A stretch of DNA of 24,075 nucleotides from an uncultured Archangium sp. (lineage in GTDB: Bacteria > Myxococcota > Myxococcia > Myxococcales > Myxococcaceae): contig CAMLFP010000039.1 of assembly GCA_946479335.1 (NCBI GenBank), positions 1 to 24,075 of the forward strand. The letters run 5' to 3'. This document shows positions 7,140 to 15,552 of this stretch, piece after piece. Made by a program: the position numbers and the translations under genes. The number at the start of each line of letters is the position of its first letter. The stretch's first letter is position 1. Below the pieces are notes generated by a model, which was not told the DNA's origin, searched no databases, and saw nothing but the letters and a program-made list of their open reading frames with translations.

Positions 7140-7152
7140 CCGACAGTGTCGG
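7140..7152. promoter_or_regulatory. Perfect dyad upstream of the nucleoside importer operon, candidate operator
   Basis: CCGACA-G-TGTCGG is a 13-bp perfect palindrome centred 22 nt before the chosen ATPase start at 7168, in the 147-nt divergent gap with the small exported gene. The rest of 7021-7167 shows no clear promoter. The position suits a repressor site or an mRNA hairpin masking the AGGG at 7155-7158. Confidence 0.4.
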
Positions 7153-7167
7153 GTAGGGTCAGTGCGG

Positions 7168-8652
7168 GTGATTTCGCTCCGGAACATCAGCAAGCGCTTC
7201 GGAGGGGTCACCGCGCTCGAAGACGTCACGCTGGAGCTTCAACGCGGAGAACGCCTCGCGCTGGTTGGCGAAAACGGCGCGGGCAAGTCGTCGCTGATGA
7301 ACGTGCTCTACGGGCTGTACCACCCTGACTCCGGCGAGGTGGCGTTCGAGGGCGCGGCGGTGAAGTTGAAGAGCCCGGCCGATGCGCTCGCGCGTGGCGT
7401 GGGCATGGTGCACCAGCACTTCACGCTCGTGCCCGCGCTGACCGTCACCGAGAACGTGGTGCTGGGCCACGAGCCGCGGCGCTTCGGCGTCATCGACTTC
7501 GAGCGCGCGCGCCGCGAGGTGGAGGCGACCTGCGCCAGGTTCGGCTTTCAGCTCGACGCGACCGCGCGCGTGCGCGACCTGAGCGTCGGCAGTCAGCAGA
7601 AGGTGGAGATCGTCAAGGCGCTGCATCGCGGCGTGTCGACGCTCATCCTCGACGAGCCCACGGCGGTGCTCACGCCCGCGGAGGCCGACGAGCTCTTCGC
7701 GGTGACGCGGCGCTTGAGCGACGAAGGCCTCACGGTGGTGCTCATCAGCCACAAGCTCAAGGAGGTGCTGCACTTCTCCACGCGCATCGCGGTGATGCGG
7801 CGCGGGAAGAAGGTCGCGGAGGCGTCACCGGCCGACACCACCGCCGAGCAGCTCGCGGAGCTGATGGTGGGCGCGCACCTCGAGCCGCCGAAGCCCGTCA
7901 CCGCGCGCGCTCCCGGAGCACCCCTCGTGACGCTCGAACACCTCTCGGCCGAGGGCCTGCGCGACGTCTCGCTGTGCGCGCGCGCAGGAGAGATTGTCGG
8001 CATCGCCGGCGTCGACGGCAACGGGCAGCGCGAGCTCGCGGAGGTGCTGACGGGCCTGCGCGGCTGGAGCGCCGGGCGTCTTCTCTTCGCCGAGACGCCG
8101 GTGACGCGGTGGACGCCGCGGCTCGCGCGTGAACACGGCGTCGCGCACGTGCCGGAAGACCGCCTCAAGCGCGCCCTGGTCGCCGACCTGACCGTCGAGG
8201 AGAACGCAGCGCTCGGGCGTCACCACGCGCCGCCGTTCGCGCATGGCGCGCGCGTCGACTTCGCGGGCCGCCGCGCGCACACCGCCGCGTTGCTCGAAGC
8301 GAACGACGTGCGCCCACGGGAGCCGGCGCTGCGCGCGGGTGCGTTGTCGGGCGGCAACCAGCAGAAGCTCATCGTCGGCCGCGAGCTCTCAGGCGACCCG
8401 AAGGTGCTGGTGGTGGTGCAGCCCACGCGCGGGCTCGACCTCGCCGCGGTGGCCGCGGTGCGCGAGAAGCTGCGCGAACAACGCGCGCGCGGCTGCGCGG
8501 TGGTGCTGGTGTCGCTCGACCTCGATGAAGTGCTGGAGCTCAGTGACCGCGTGGTGGTGCTGTACGGCGGCCGCGTCACCGGTGCGTTCGACCGCGCCGC
8601 GTTCGACGAGCGCGTCATCGGGCAGCGCATGCTGGGAGTGATGGATGCGTAA
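7168..8652 (+). CDS. Nucleoside/simple-sugar type ABC importer ATPase (two fused NBDs)
   Basis: Cytoplasmic ATPase of a CUT2-like/nucleoside importer (NupO/RbsA architecture), 494 aa. NBD1 has Walker A G34-E-N-G-A-G-K40-S, signature LSVGSQQK (138-145), Walker B with D162-E163. NBD2 has the family's degenerate P-loop (GVDGNGQRE), signature LSGGNQQK (393-400), and Q418-P-T-R-G-L-D in place of DEP, which is normal for this family. GTG at 7168 is chosen: AGGG (7155-7158) lies 9 nt upstream and MISLRNISKRF is a typical N-terminus; GTG 7162 would be too close to it. It overlaps the next permease gene by 8 nt, so translation is probably coupled. It belongs with the BMP lipoprotein at 4520. Confidence 0.95.
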   Translation: MISLRNISKRFGGVTALEDVTLELQRGERLALVGENGAGKSSLMNVLYGLYHPDSGEVAFEGAAVKLKSPADALARGVGMVHQHFTLVPALTVTENVVLGHEPRRFGVIDFERARREVEATCARFGFQLDATARVRDLSVGSQQKVEIVKALHRGVSTLILDEPTAVLTPAEADELFAVTRRLSDEGLTVVLISHKLKEVLHFSTRIAVMRRGKKVAEASPADTTAEQLAELMVGAHLEPPKPVTARAPGAPLVTLEHLSAEGLRDVSLCARAGEIVGIAGVDGNGQRELAEVLTGLRGWSAGRLLFAETPVTRWTPRLAREHGVAHVPEDRLKRALVADLTVEENAALGRHHAPPFAHGARVDFAGRRAHTAALLEANDVRPREPALRAGALSGGNQQKLIVGRELSGDPKVLVVVQPTRGLDLAAVAAVREKLREQRARGCAVVLVSLDLDEVLELSDRVVVLYGGRVTGAFDRAAFDERVIGQRMLGVMDA

Positions 8653-9715
8653 GGCGCTCCCCAGTGTGCTCTCGGTGGTGAGCGCGATTCTGCTCTGCTT
8701 CGTCGCAGCCGGGCTCACGCGCGGCTTCGGCACGGCGTTCGAGGCGTTCGGCTCGATGCTGTGGGGCGCCATCGGTGACTGGCCGCGCTTCTTCGAGACC
8801 GGCAACGCGGCCACCGTGCTGCGCCCCCTCGGAGAGTCGGCCACCAAGGCCGCCATCCTCACCTTCACGGGCCTGTCGGTGACGGTCGCCTTCCGCGTGG
8901 GGCTCTTCAACATCGGCGCGCAGGGGCAGTTGATGGTGGGCGCGCTCGCGGCGGCGGTGGTGGGCGCGAAGCTCGCGGTGCCCGCGCCGCTGCACGTGAC
9001 GCTGGCGTTGCTCGCGGCGGCGGCGATGGGCGCGCTGTGGGCGCTCGGGCCTGCGCTGCTCAAGCTCAAGCGCGGCGTGCACGAGGTCATCTCCACCATC
9101 ATGTTGAACTGGGTCGCGGTCAGCCTCGTGGAGAACTGGCTGGTGGTCGGCCCGCTGCGCGCGCAGTCGAGCGGCGGCAACTCGGTGTCGGGCACCGATG
9201 AGATTCTGGAGTCGGCGATGCTCCCGCGCCTGCTGGGCGACGCCTCGCGCCTGCACCTCGGCTTCGTGCTGGCCGTCATCGCGGCGGTCGGCACCTGGTA
9301 CTTCCTCACGCGCTTCGTGCGCGGCTTCGAGTGGCGCGTCATCGGGCTCTCGGCAGACGCAGCGCGCGCGTCGGGCATCGAGGTGGAGCGCGGGCTGTTG
9401 CGCGCGATGCTGCTCGCCGGCGCCTTCGCGGGCCTCGGCGGCGCGACGCTGATTCTCGGCACGGAGTTCAAGTACCCCGCGACGCTCGGCGCGCCGTGGG
9501 GCTTCGACGGCATCGCGATGGCGCTCATCGGGCAGGGCCACCCGCTCGGCGTGCTGGCGACCTCCACGCTGTTCGGCGGCCTGCGCGCGGGCGGCACGCG
9601 CATGCAGTTGTTCGGGTTGCACAAGAGCTTCCCCGAGTTGATGCAGGGCCTCGCGCTGCTGTTGGTCGCGGGCAAACACGCGTGGGAAAAACTGCTGGCG
9701 CGGAGGGCGCGATGA
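8645..9715 (+). CDS. Nucleoside ABC importer permease 1 (BPD_transp_2 family)
   Basis: 356-aa inner-membrane channel subunit of the NupP type. It has an N-terminal TM helix (about 7-27), a periplasmic loop, then about eight further hydrophobic segments. Family marks are F-N-I-G-A-Q-G-Q following the second helix, and H-E-V-I-S-T-I-M-L-N-W, which lies near the ATPase contact region. A-L-I-G-Q-G-H-P-L-G near the end is also typical. The start ATG overlaps the ATPase gene's end by 8 nt. Normally the second permease overlaps or closely follows it; here 235 nt intervene. Confidence 0.94.
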   Translation: MRKALPSVLSVVSAILLCFVAAGLTRGFGTAFEAFGSMLWGAIGDWPRFFETGNAATVLRPLGESATKAAILTFTGLSVTVAFRVGLFNIGAQGQLMVGALAAAVVGAKLAVPAPLHVTLALLAAAAMGALWALGPALLKLKRGVHEVISTIMLNWVAVSLVENWLVVGPLRAQSSGGNSVSGTDEILESAMLPRLLGDASRLHLGFVLAVIAAVGTWYFLTRFVRGFEWRVIGLSADAARASGIEVERGLLRAMLLAGAFAGLGGATLILGTEFKYPATLGAPWGFDGIAMALIGQGHPLGVLATSTLFGGLRAGGTRMQLFGLHKSFPELMQGLALLLVAGKHAWEKLLARRAR

Positions 9716-9950
9716 GCCGGGTTCGCCAGTCATGGCCGACACGCACCACCGCAAGTCCGCATCAGGCGCACGACGCACACCTCTCTCTGCGCCCCGCATC
9801 GAGCACCGTGCCCGCACGAAATCGCGGCAACGACGCGTTGAGCGCCGCTCACGTCTGCGAACAGGCTTCGTCCAGTCGCGTCGCGCGCCCGTCAGCCGAC
9901 CTGTGTTCCGCGAAGCGTGCCACCGCCGAGCACTTCGCAAGGAGTCGCCG
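9716..9950. other. 235-nt spacer inside the importer operon, with a dyad
   Basis: No gene could be supported here. The plus frame of the next permease stays open back to 9732, but that stretch encodes an Arg-rich sequence unlike any permease N-terminus. A perfect 13-bp palindrome TGAGCG-C-CGCTCA lies at 9839-9851. The spacer ends with AAGGAG (9939-9944), a strong ribosome binding site for the gene at 9951. Confidence 0.6.
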
Positions 9951-10832
9951 ATGATCCTCGCCCTGCTCTCCTCGGTGCTCGACGCGGCGCCGCCGCTGGT
10001 CTTCGCGGCCGTGGGCGCGGTCCTCTCCGAGCGCGGCGGCGTGGTGAACGTGGGCGTGGAGGGGATGATGCGCGCGGGCGCGTTGGCCGCCGCCGCCGCC
10101 GCACTGGTGATGCCGACGCCGCTCGCGGTGCTGGTGGGCATGGCCGCCGGCGCGACCCTCGCCGCGCTGCACGCGTGGCTGTCGATTCGCTGGCGGGCGG
10201 ATCAGGTCGTCTCCGGCATGGCCATCAACCTCGTGATGCTCGCGCTGGGCACCTTCGTGCTGGAAGCGGTCTTCAATTCGCCGTCGTCGACGCCGTCCAT
10301 CGCGCAGCTGCCGCTGTGGCTGGGGCACTCGCCGTTGACGTGGCTGGCCTTCGTGCTGCCGCTCGTCGTGCACTTCGCCGTCACGCGCACCGCGTGGGGG
10401 CTCCGGCTCCGCGCCGCCGGTGACAAACCGCAAGCGGTCGCGGCGATGGGCGTCAACGTGAACGCGCTGCGCTTCGGCGGGGTGCTGCTCTCGGGCGCGC
10501 TCGCGGGCCTGGGCGGTGCGGCGTTGAGCTGCGCGACGCTCGACCGCTTCGAGCACCACATGCCCTCGGGGCTCGGCTTCATGGCGGTGGCGGCGATGGT
10601 CTTCGGGAGGTGGACGCCACTCGGCGCGGCGGGCGCGGCGGTGTTCTTCGCCTTCGGCAACGCGCTGCGCATCTCGCTCGCGTCGTCGGCGCCGCAGTTG
10701 CTCGAGTACGTGCCGCAGGGGGTGCTGCTCGCGATGCCGTACGCGCTGACGCTGGTGGTGCTCTCGATTCAGGGCGCAAAGAACGTGGCCCCGACCGCGC
10801 TCGGCCAGCCCTACGACGCCGAGCTGCGCTGA
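9951..10832 (+). CDS. Nucleoside ABC importer permease 2 (BPD_transp_2 family)
   Basis: 293-aa membrane subunit of the NupQ type, partner of the permease at 8645. It has about eight TM segments. Marks include A-A-P-P-L-V-F-A-A-V-G-A-V-L-S-E-R-G-G-V-V-N-V-G-V-E-G in the first 40 residues (the family's E-[RK]-x-G-V-x-N-[IL]-G-x-E-G motif), Q-V-V-S-G-M-A-I-N, and R-A-A-G-D-K-P-Q-A-V-A-A-M-G. ATG at 9951 is chosen because AAGGAG lies 6 nt upstream and the family motif then falls at its usual place. The operon ends here, 18 nt from a convergent gene. Confidence 0.94.
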   Translation: MILALLSSVLDAAPPLVFAAVGAVLSERGGVVNVGVEGMMRAGALAAAAAALVMPTPLAVLVGMAAGATLAALHAWLSIRWRADQVVSGMAINLVMLALGTFVLEAVFNSPSSTPSIAQLPLWLGHSPLTWLAFVLPLVVHFAVTRTAWGLRLRAAGDKPQAVAAMGVNVNALRFGGVLLSGALAGLGGAALSCATLDRFEHHMPSGLGFMAVAAMVFGRWTPLGAAGAAVFFAFGNALRISLASSAPQLLEYVPQGVLLAMPYALTLVVLSIQGAKNVAPTALGQPYDAELR

Positions 10833-10850
10833 CGCCCGAGCGCGGCGCCG

Positions 10851-11315
10851 TCAGCCCGGCGGCGGCATGAAGACCGAGTAGCGCAGCGCCTCCACGCGCT
10901 GGAACGCTTCGGCGACGCCCTCGCGCAACGGCGCCGCGCCATCCATCGCTTCGCGCGCGCGCCGCAGCACCAGGTGATCATCTCCGCCCAGCGCCTCACG
11001 CAGCGCGGCGAGGCGCGCCGACATCTCGCGCACCTGCGCCTTCGCGTCGTCGAGCGACACCTCGTGCTTCACCAGCTTCGTGCCCAGCGCGCAGACGAAC
11101 GCGCGACAGCCGCCGGGCCGGGCCTCGTAGATGGTGCAGCACCTCCCGTTCAGCTTCCCGCAGGGGAGCGGCATCACGTCGCGCCCGCTCTTGCGCGCCA
11201 CGCCGATGCCCAACGTCACGAGCGTGTCACGTTCGGCGGGCGTCACCGTCACCTGCCTGAACAAGGTGCCGTCGCAGCACAGCCCGCAGTCGAGACACAG
11301 CTCCGAGAGCGACAT
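10851..11315 (-). CDS. YkgJ-family CxxCxxCC metal-binding protein
   Basis: 154 aa with the family's cysteine cluster. C-L-D-C-G-L-C-C lies near the N-terminus, followed by C-G-K-L-N-G-R-C-C-T-I-Y-E-A-R-P-G-G-C-R and F-V-C. The family (UPF0153, Pfam CxxCxxCC) is thought to bind zinc or an iron-sulfur cluster; its biochemical role is not settled. The C-terminal 70 residues are helical and unassigned. ATG at 11315 is preferred over TTG at 11357 because GAAGGAA (11324-11330 on the complement) sits 8 nt upstream and the Cys motif then starts close to the N-terminus. It is divergent from pckG with 104 nt between starts and convergent with the importer operon. Confidence 0.9.
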   Translation of the reverse strand: MSLSELCLDCGLCCDGTLFRQVTVTPAERDTLVTLGIGVARKSGRDVMPLPCGKLNGRCCTIYEARPGGCRAFVCALGTKLVKHEVSLDDAKAQVREMSARLAALREALGGDDHLVLRRAREAMDGAAPLREGVAEAFQRVEALRYSVFMPPPG

Positions 11316-11419
11316 CGTCACGGTTCCTTCAAGACGCGATGCATTAGACAAGCTCAACTACGGGCCGCCATGAAAGCCTTTGGCTTTACACCTGCGCATC
11401 GAAGTGAGAGCAAGCCCGC

Positions 11420-13189
11420 ATGGCAACCATCGAAACGAAGTTGACGTCAAACGCGCGTCTCCTCGGGTGGGTTCAGGAGATGGCGACCCTCTGTGAGCCG
11501 GATCAGGTCGTCTTCTGCGACGGCTCCGAAGCGGAGCGTCAGCGCCTGACGGAGTACGCGGTGAGCAAGGGCGTCTTGATGCCGCTCAACCAGGAGAAGC
11601 ACCCGGGCTGCTACCTGCACCGCAGCAACCCCAACGACGTCGCGCGCGTCGAGCACCTCACCTTCATCTGCACGCCCAACAAGGAAGACGCGGGCCCGAC
11701 CAACAACTGGAAGGCGCCTGATCAGGCGTTCGCGGAGCTCCGCGGCTGGTTCATGGGCAGCATGAAGGGCCGCACCCTGTACGTGGTGCCGTACTGCATG
11801 GGGCCGCTCAACTCCGAGCACTCGAAGATCGGCATCGAGCTGACCGACTCCGTGTACGTCGTGTTGAACATGCAGATCATGACCCGCATGGGCAAGCCGG
11901 CGCTCGACATGCTGGGCGACAGCAACGAGTTCAACCGCGGCCTGCACTGCACGGGCGACGTGAACCCGGAGCGCCGCTCCATCTGTCACTTCCCCCAGGA
12001 CAACACCATCTGGTCCTTCGGCTCCGGCTACGGCGGCAACGCGCTGCTGGGCAAGAAGTGCCTCGCGCTGCGCATCGGCAGCTACCTCGGCAAGAACGAG
12101 GGCTGGCTCGCGGAGCACATGCTCATCCTCGGAGTGGAAGACCCCGACGGGAACAAGACCTACGTGGCGGCGGCGTTCCCGTCGGCGTGCGGCAAGACCA
12201 ACTTCGCGATGATGATCCCCCCGCGGCGCTTCGACGGCTGGCGCGTGTACACGGTGGGCGACGACATCGCGTGGCTGCGCGTCGGTGACGACGGGCGGCT
12301 GTGGGCGGTCAACCCGGAGAACGGCTACTTCGGCGTGGCGCCGGGCACCAACCACAAGACCAACCCCAACGCGATGATGAGCATCGCGAAGAACACCATC
12401 TTCACCAACGTGGCCGTGACCAAGAACGGCGAGGTCTGGTGGGAGGGCCTCGACGGCGAGGTGCCCGAGGAGCTCACCGACTGGAAGGGCCAGCCCTGGA
12501 AGAAGGGCAGCACCGAGAAGGCGGCGCACCCCAACTCGCGCTTCACCGCGCCGGCGTCGAACAACCCGATGCTCTCGAGCCACGTGAACGACCCGCGGGG
12601 CGTGCCCATCTCCGCCATCATCTTCGGCGGCCGCCGCAGCAACACGGTGCCGCTGGTGATGCAGAGCTTCAACTGGGGCCACGGCGTGTACCTCGGCTCG
12701 ACGATGGCCTCGGAGACCACGGCCGCCGCGACGGGCGCGCAGGGCGTGGTGCGCCGCGACCCGATGGCGATGCTGCCGTTCGCTGGCTACAACATGGCCG
12801 ACTACTTCAAGCACTGGCTCACGATGCAGAAGCGGGTGCCGTACCCCCCGAAGATCTTCCTCGTGAACTGGTTCCGCAAAGGCAAGGACGGCAAGTTCCT
12901 CTGGCCGGGCTACGGCGACAACATGCGCGTGCTGAAGTGGATCCTCGACCGCGCGCACGGGAAGGTCGGCGCGCAGGAGACGCTCTTCGGGTGGGTGCCG
13001 AAGCAGGGGCACATCGACCTCTCGGGCCTCGACATCTCGGCCGACACGGTCGACGAAGCGACGCACATCGACGAGGGCGAGTGGAAGACCGAGCTCGAGA
13101 ACCAGGCGGAGTTCTACAAGCAGTTCGGTGACCGCCTCCCGAAGACGCTCGACCTGATCCGCCAGCAGCTGCTCTCGCGCATCGGCTGA
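11420..13189 (+). CDS. pckG: Phosphoenolpyruvate carboxykinase (GTP)
   Basis: Cytosolic gluconeogenic enzyme: oxaloacetate + GTP to PEP + CO2 + GDP, with divalent metal. 589 aa, close to the family's usual length of about 600. The P-loop F253-P-S-A-C257-G-K259-T260-N carries the active-site Cys typical of GTP-dependent enzymes. The substrate-binding segment H-R-S-N-P-N-D-V-A-R-V-E lies in the first 85 residues, and the metal/nucleotide segments V-G-D-D-I-A-W and F-G-V-A-P-G-T-N follow. ATG at 11420 is preceded by the purine-rich GTGAGAG (11403-11409). Upstream at 11373-11387 is AAAGCC-TTT-GGCTTT, a small hairpin that may be a leader element. Two hairpins follow the gene. Confidence 0.98.
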   Translation: MATIETKLTSNARLLGWVQEMATLCEPDQVVFCDGSEAERQRLTEYAVSKGVLMPLNQEKHPGCYLHRSNPNDVARVEHLTFICTPNKEDAGPTNNWKAPDQAFAELRGWFMGSMKGRTLYVVPYCMGPLNSEHSKIGIELTDSVYVVLNMQIMTRMGKPALDMLGDSNEFNRGLHCTGDVNPERRSICHFPQDNTIWSFGSGYGGNALLGKKCLALRIGSYLGKNEGWLAEHMLILGVEDPDGNKTYVAAAFPSACGKTNFAMMIPPRRFDGWRVYTVGDDIAWLRVGDDGRLWAVNPENGYFGVAPGTNHKTNPNAMMSIAKNTIFTNVAVTKNGEVWWEGLDGEVPEELTDWKGQPWKKGSTEKAAHPNSRFTAPASNNPMLSSHVNDPRGVPISAIIFGGRRSNTVPLVMQSFNWGHGVYLGSTMASETTAAATGAQGVVRRDPMAMLPFAGYNMADYFKHWLTMQKRVPYPPKIFLVNWFRKGKDGKFLWPGYGDNMRVLKWILDRAHGKVGAQETLFGWVPKQGHIDLSGLDISADTVDEATHIDEGEWKTELENQAEFYKQFGDRLPKTLDLIRQQLLSRIG

Positions 13190-13207
13190 GCCCGCGAGCC
13201 TGAGCCG

Positions 13208-13264
13208 GCCCGCTGCGCAGTTGCAGCGGGCAAGCCGAAGCCGAAGCACCGCGGAGACTTCGGC
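13208..13264 (+). terminator. Two consecutive hairpins downstream of pckG
   Basis: First: GCCCGCTGC (13208-13216) / GCAGCGGGC (13223-13231), 9 bp with a 6-nt loop, 18 nt after the stop. Second: GCCGAAG (13240-13246) / CTTCGGC (13258-13264), 7 bp with an 11-nt loop. Neither has a T-tract, so termination would need help or the structures protect the 3' end. Confidence 0.5.
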
Positions 13265-13316
13265 CCAGGCGAAGGCGACCCAAGAAATACAGCATGGGGT
13301 ACATTCGCGTTCCCCC

Positions 13317-14117
13317 ATGCGCCGTCTTCTCTTTCTCACCGCATTGCTGGGCGCCGTTGCTCTCGCCGCGAACCCCAAGGCCTCGGCGCTCGCGAAGGAA
13401 TCGCAGCGCCTCTACGACTCCGGCAAGTACCTCGAGGCCGCGGAGACGCTCCGGCAGGCGTACGACGCCGAGCCCGCCGCCCTGTACCTCTACAACATCG
13501 GCCGCGCGTACGATCAGGGTGGCGAGCTCGAGACCGCCATCGACTACTACCGCGAGTACGTCGGGCTCCCGTCTGACAGCACCGACCCCGACACGGTAAA
13601 GAAGGCCAACCTCCACATGGACCGCATCCGCACGTTGCTCGCCAGGAGCGCCGCGCAGAAGCAGGTGCAAGACGCCGAGAAGCAGAAGCTCCAGAGCGAC
13701 GCCGAGCGCCTCGAGGCCGAGACCGAGCGCCTGCGTCAGGAGCGCCGCGAGGCCGAGGCCCGCGACAAGGCCGCGCGCGAGAAGGCCGCGGGCGAGACCA
13801 ACGTGAAGAAGATCGCCGCGCTCGCGGTCGGCGGCGTGGGCGTCGCGGCGCTGGGCACCTCGCTGGGCACCGCCATCGCCGCCGCCGTCAACCGCGGCAA
13901 GTACGGGGCGGCCACCACGCTCGACGAGAAGCGCCGCCTGCAGGGCGAGACGCAGCGCACCGCCGCCGCGTGCGACATCTCGTTGCTGGTGGGCATCGCG
14001 GCCAGCGTGACCGCCGTCATCCTCTATCCGAAGGGCGACGCGCCGAAGCAGAGCGTCAACGTGGTGCTGGGGCCGACCGCCGGCGGCGCCTTCGCTGGCG
14101 TGGAGGGCCGCTTCTGA
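13317..14117 (+). CDS. Exported TPR / coiled-coil protein with two C-terminal hydrophobic segments
   Basis: 266 aa. A signal peptide of about 17-18 residues (MRRLLFLTALLGAVALA) leads into a TPR-like region at about 22-95 (S-x-R-L-Y-D-S-G-K-Y-L-E-A-A-E; Y-N-I-G-R-A-Y-D-Q-G-G-E-L-E-T-A-I-D-Y-Y). A charged Gln/Glu/Arg-rich coiled coil follows at about 105-163, then two hydrophobic segments at about 165-188 and 218-238. ATG at 13317 is preferred; an in-frame TTG at 13221 would add 32 residues lacking signal features. Its stop overlaps the next start (TGATG), so the two are translationally coupled. This looks like the myxobacterial type of envelope TPR protein; its function is unknown. Confidence 0.85.
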   Translation: MRRLLFLTALLGAVALAANPKASALAKESQRLYDSGKYLEAAETLRQAYDAEPAALYLYNIGRAYDQGGELETAIDYYREYVGLPSDSTDPDTVKKANLHMDRIRTLLARSAAQKQVQDAEKQKLQSDAERLEAETERLRQERREAEARDKAAREKAAGETNVKKIAALAVGGVGVAALGTSLGTAIAAAVNRGKYGAATTLDEKRRLQGETQRTAAACDISLLVGIAASVTAVILYPKGDAPKQSVNVVLGPTAGGAFAGVEGRF

Positions 14118-15547
14118 TGCGCCGCGCCCTCTTCATCGCCGCCTCGTTCCTCGCGGCGTGCAGCTTCACCACCGCCGGCAACTTCAAGGAGTGCGACCAC
14201 GACGCCGACTGCGGCAGCTCCGCGGTCTGCTCCTCCACGTACTGCCTGCCGTTGCCGGAGGGCTGCTCGCGCGCCACCGTCAGCAACTCTGACCACAGCC
14301 CCTACGAGCAGGCCAACCGGGTGCCGCTGGTGGCGCTCCTGCCGCTGCACGACGGCGACGTGGCCGACGACTCCGAGCAGGCGGGGCTCAACGCCATCGC
14401 GCTGGCCATCTCGCAGGTGAACAACCTCGACGGCATCGGGCTCCAGCGGCGCTTCGGCCTGTACGTCTGCGACACGCAGCGCAGCGACGCCGTGCTGCAG
14501 ACCCAGCTGGAGTGGATGGTGCACAACCTCGAGGCCCCCGCGGTGTTCACCTCGGGCAGCGGCCAGACCAAGAAGGCGGCGTACGACCCGGCGCGCGTCG
14601 ACGCGGGCACGCTCATCATGTCGGCCACCTCCACCGCCGCCGAGCTCAACTCGGCGTTCATCACCACCGGCAACGTGTGGCGCGTCGCGCCTGATGACAC
14701 GCAGCAGGCGCGGGTCATCTTCGAGCGCTACGTCAAGAGCGACTTCCCTTCGGCGCGGCTGCCCGACGGCGGGCTGGTCAGCGTGGCCATCGCCTACGAG
14801 TCGGGCTCCTACGGCGACGGCTTCGAGGCGCCCATCGAGCGGCTGCTGCGCGACGCGGGCTACGGCGCGCTGCCGCTGGGCTTCGAGGCCACCGACCCGA
14901 ACCTCAACGGCGTACCCGGCAAGCTGCCGGTGCTGCTGCCGCAGGCCACGGTGGTCGTCGCGCTGCCCACCAACGTCTCGCGGCTGGTCACCACCACCGC
15001 CAGCTCGCTGGGCATCAGCGGGCCGGCGCTCGCCTGGTTCCCCACGCACAAGTGGTACCTCGCCGACGCCGCGAAGGACCCCGTCATCTCCCAGGGCTCC
15101 GTCGGCGCGCTGCTCAACGGGAGCCGCGGCACCGCGCCCTCGCAGGGCAAGGGCAACCAGCAGGCGTACACGCTCTTCGCCGCGAACTACGAGGCCGCGT
15201 GGGGTGAAGACCCCATCACCTATTCCTTCACCTCCCACAGCTACGACGCCGCGTGGTTGGTGATGCTGGCCGCGGCCTCCGCGTCGAACGGCGGGGGCGC
15301 CATCACCGGCCCGCGCATGGGCGAGGGCATGACCCGCATGCAGAGCGCCGTCATCGCCACGCCCGTCACCCCCACCAACTGGACCTCGCTCTCCGACGAA
15401 CTGGCGCGCGGCGGCACCATCGACCTCGACGGCGTGTCCGGGCCGCTCACCTTCAACCTCGACGCCGGCAGCCCCGCCTCGCGGTACGAGCTGTGGCACG
15501 TGGTCGCCGACGGCGGCATCGTCACCGACACCGACGTCGACCCCTGA
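14117..15547 (+). CDS. Periplasmic-binding-protein-like lipoprotein (LIV-BP type, orphan)
   Basis: 476 aa. Lipobox S-F-L-A-A-C gives lipidated C15. Residues about 25-55 form a Cys-rich segment (C-D-H-D-A-D-C-G...C...C...C). The rest resembles a type 1 periplasmic binding fold of the Leu/Ile/Val-binding kind: V-A-L-L-P-L near the start, G-L-N-A-I-A-L-A-I-S-Q-V-N, A-V-F-T-S-G-S-G, I-M-S-A-T-S-T, then V-S-V-A-I-A-Y-E-S-G-S-Y-G-D-G-F and Y-S-F-T-S-H-S-Y-D-A-A-W. No permease or ATPase of that transporter class is nearby, so it may be a sensor or structural lipoprotein rather than a transporter part. The start ATG overlaps the previous stop by one base. Confidence 0.87.
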   Translation: MRRALFIAASFLAACSFTTAGNFKECDHDADCGSSAVCSSTYCLPLPEGCSRATVSNSDHSPYEQANRVPLVALLPLHDGDVADDSEQAGLNAIALAISQVNNLDGIGLQRRFGLYVCDTQRSDAVLQTQLEWMVHNLEAPAVFTSGSGQTKKAAYDPARVDAGTLIMSATSTAAELNSAFITTGNVWRVAPDDTQQARVIFERYVKSDFPSARLPDGGLVSVAIAYESGSYGDGFEAPIERLLRDAGYGALPLGFEATDPNLNGVPGKLPVLLPQATVVVALPTNVSRLVTTTASSLGISGPALAWFPTHKWYLADAAKDPVISQGSVGALLNGSRGTAPSQGKGNQQAYTLFAANYEAAWGEDPITYSFTSHSYDAAWLVMLAAASASNGGGAITGPRMGEGMTRMQSAVIATPVTPTNWTSLSDELARGGTIDLDGVSGPLTFNLDAGSPASRYELWHVVADGGIVTDTDVDP

Positions 15548-15552
15548 GAGAT

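Noticed and set aside
6859..7167. Extension of the ATPase gene upstream to 6859
   Set aside because: It would overlap the divergent small exported gene and add a non-homologous Arg/Gln-rich segment; AGGG spacing favours 7168.
9732..9950. N-terminal extension of permease 2 by 73 residues
   Set aside because: The extension is Arg-rich and hydrophilic, and the AAGGAG site plus the family motif spacing place the start at 9951.
8615..10141. 508-codon minus-strand open frame over the permease genes
   Set aside because: It crosses two real permease genes and has no hydrophobic or domain pattern.
11447..13378. 643-codon open frame on the minus strand over pckG
   Set aside because: It is the antisense shadow of a high-GC gene: Arg/His/Val-rich with no domain, while the plus frame is a complete PEPCK.
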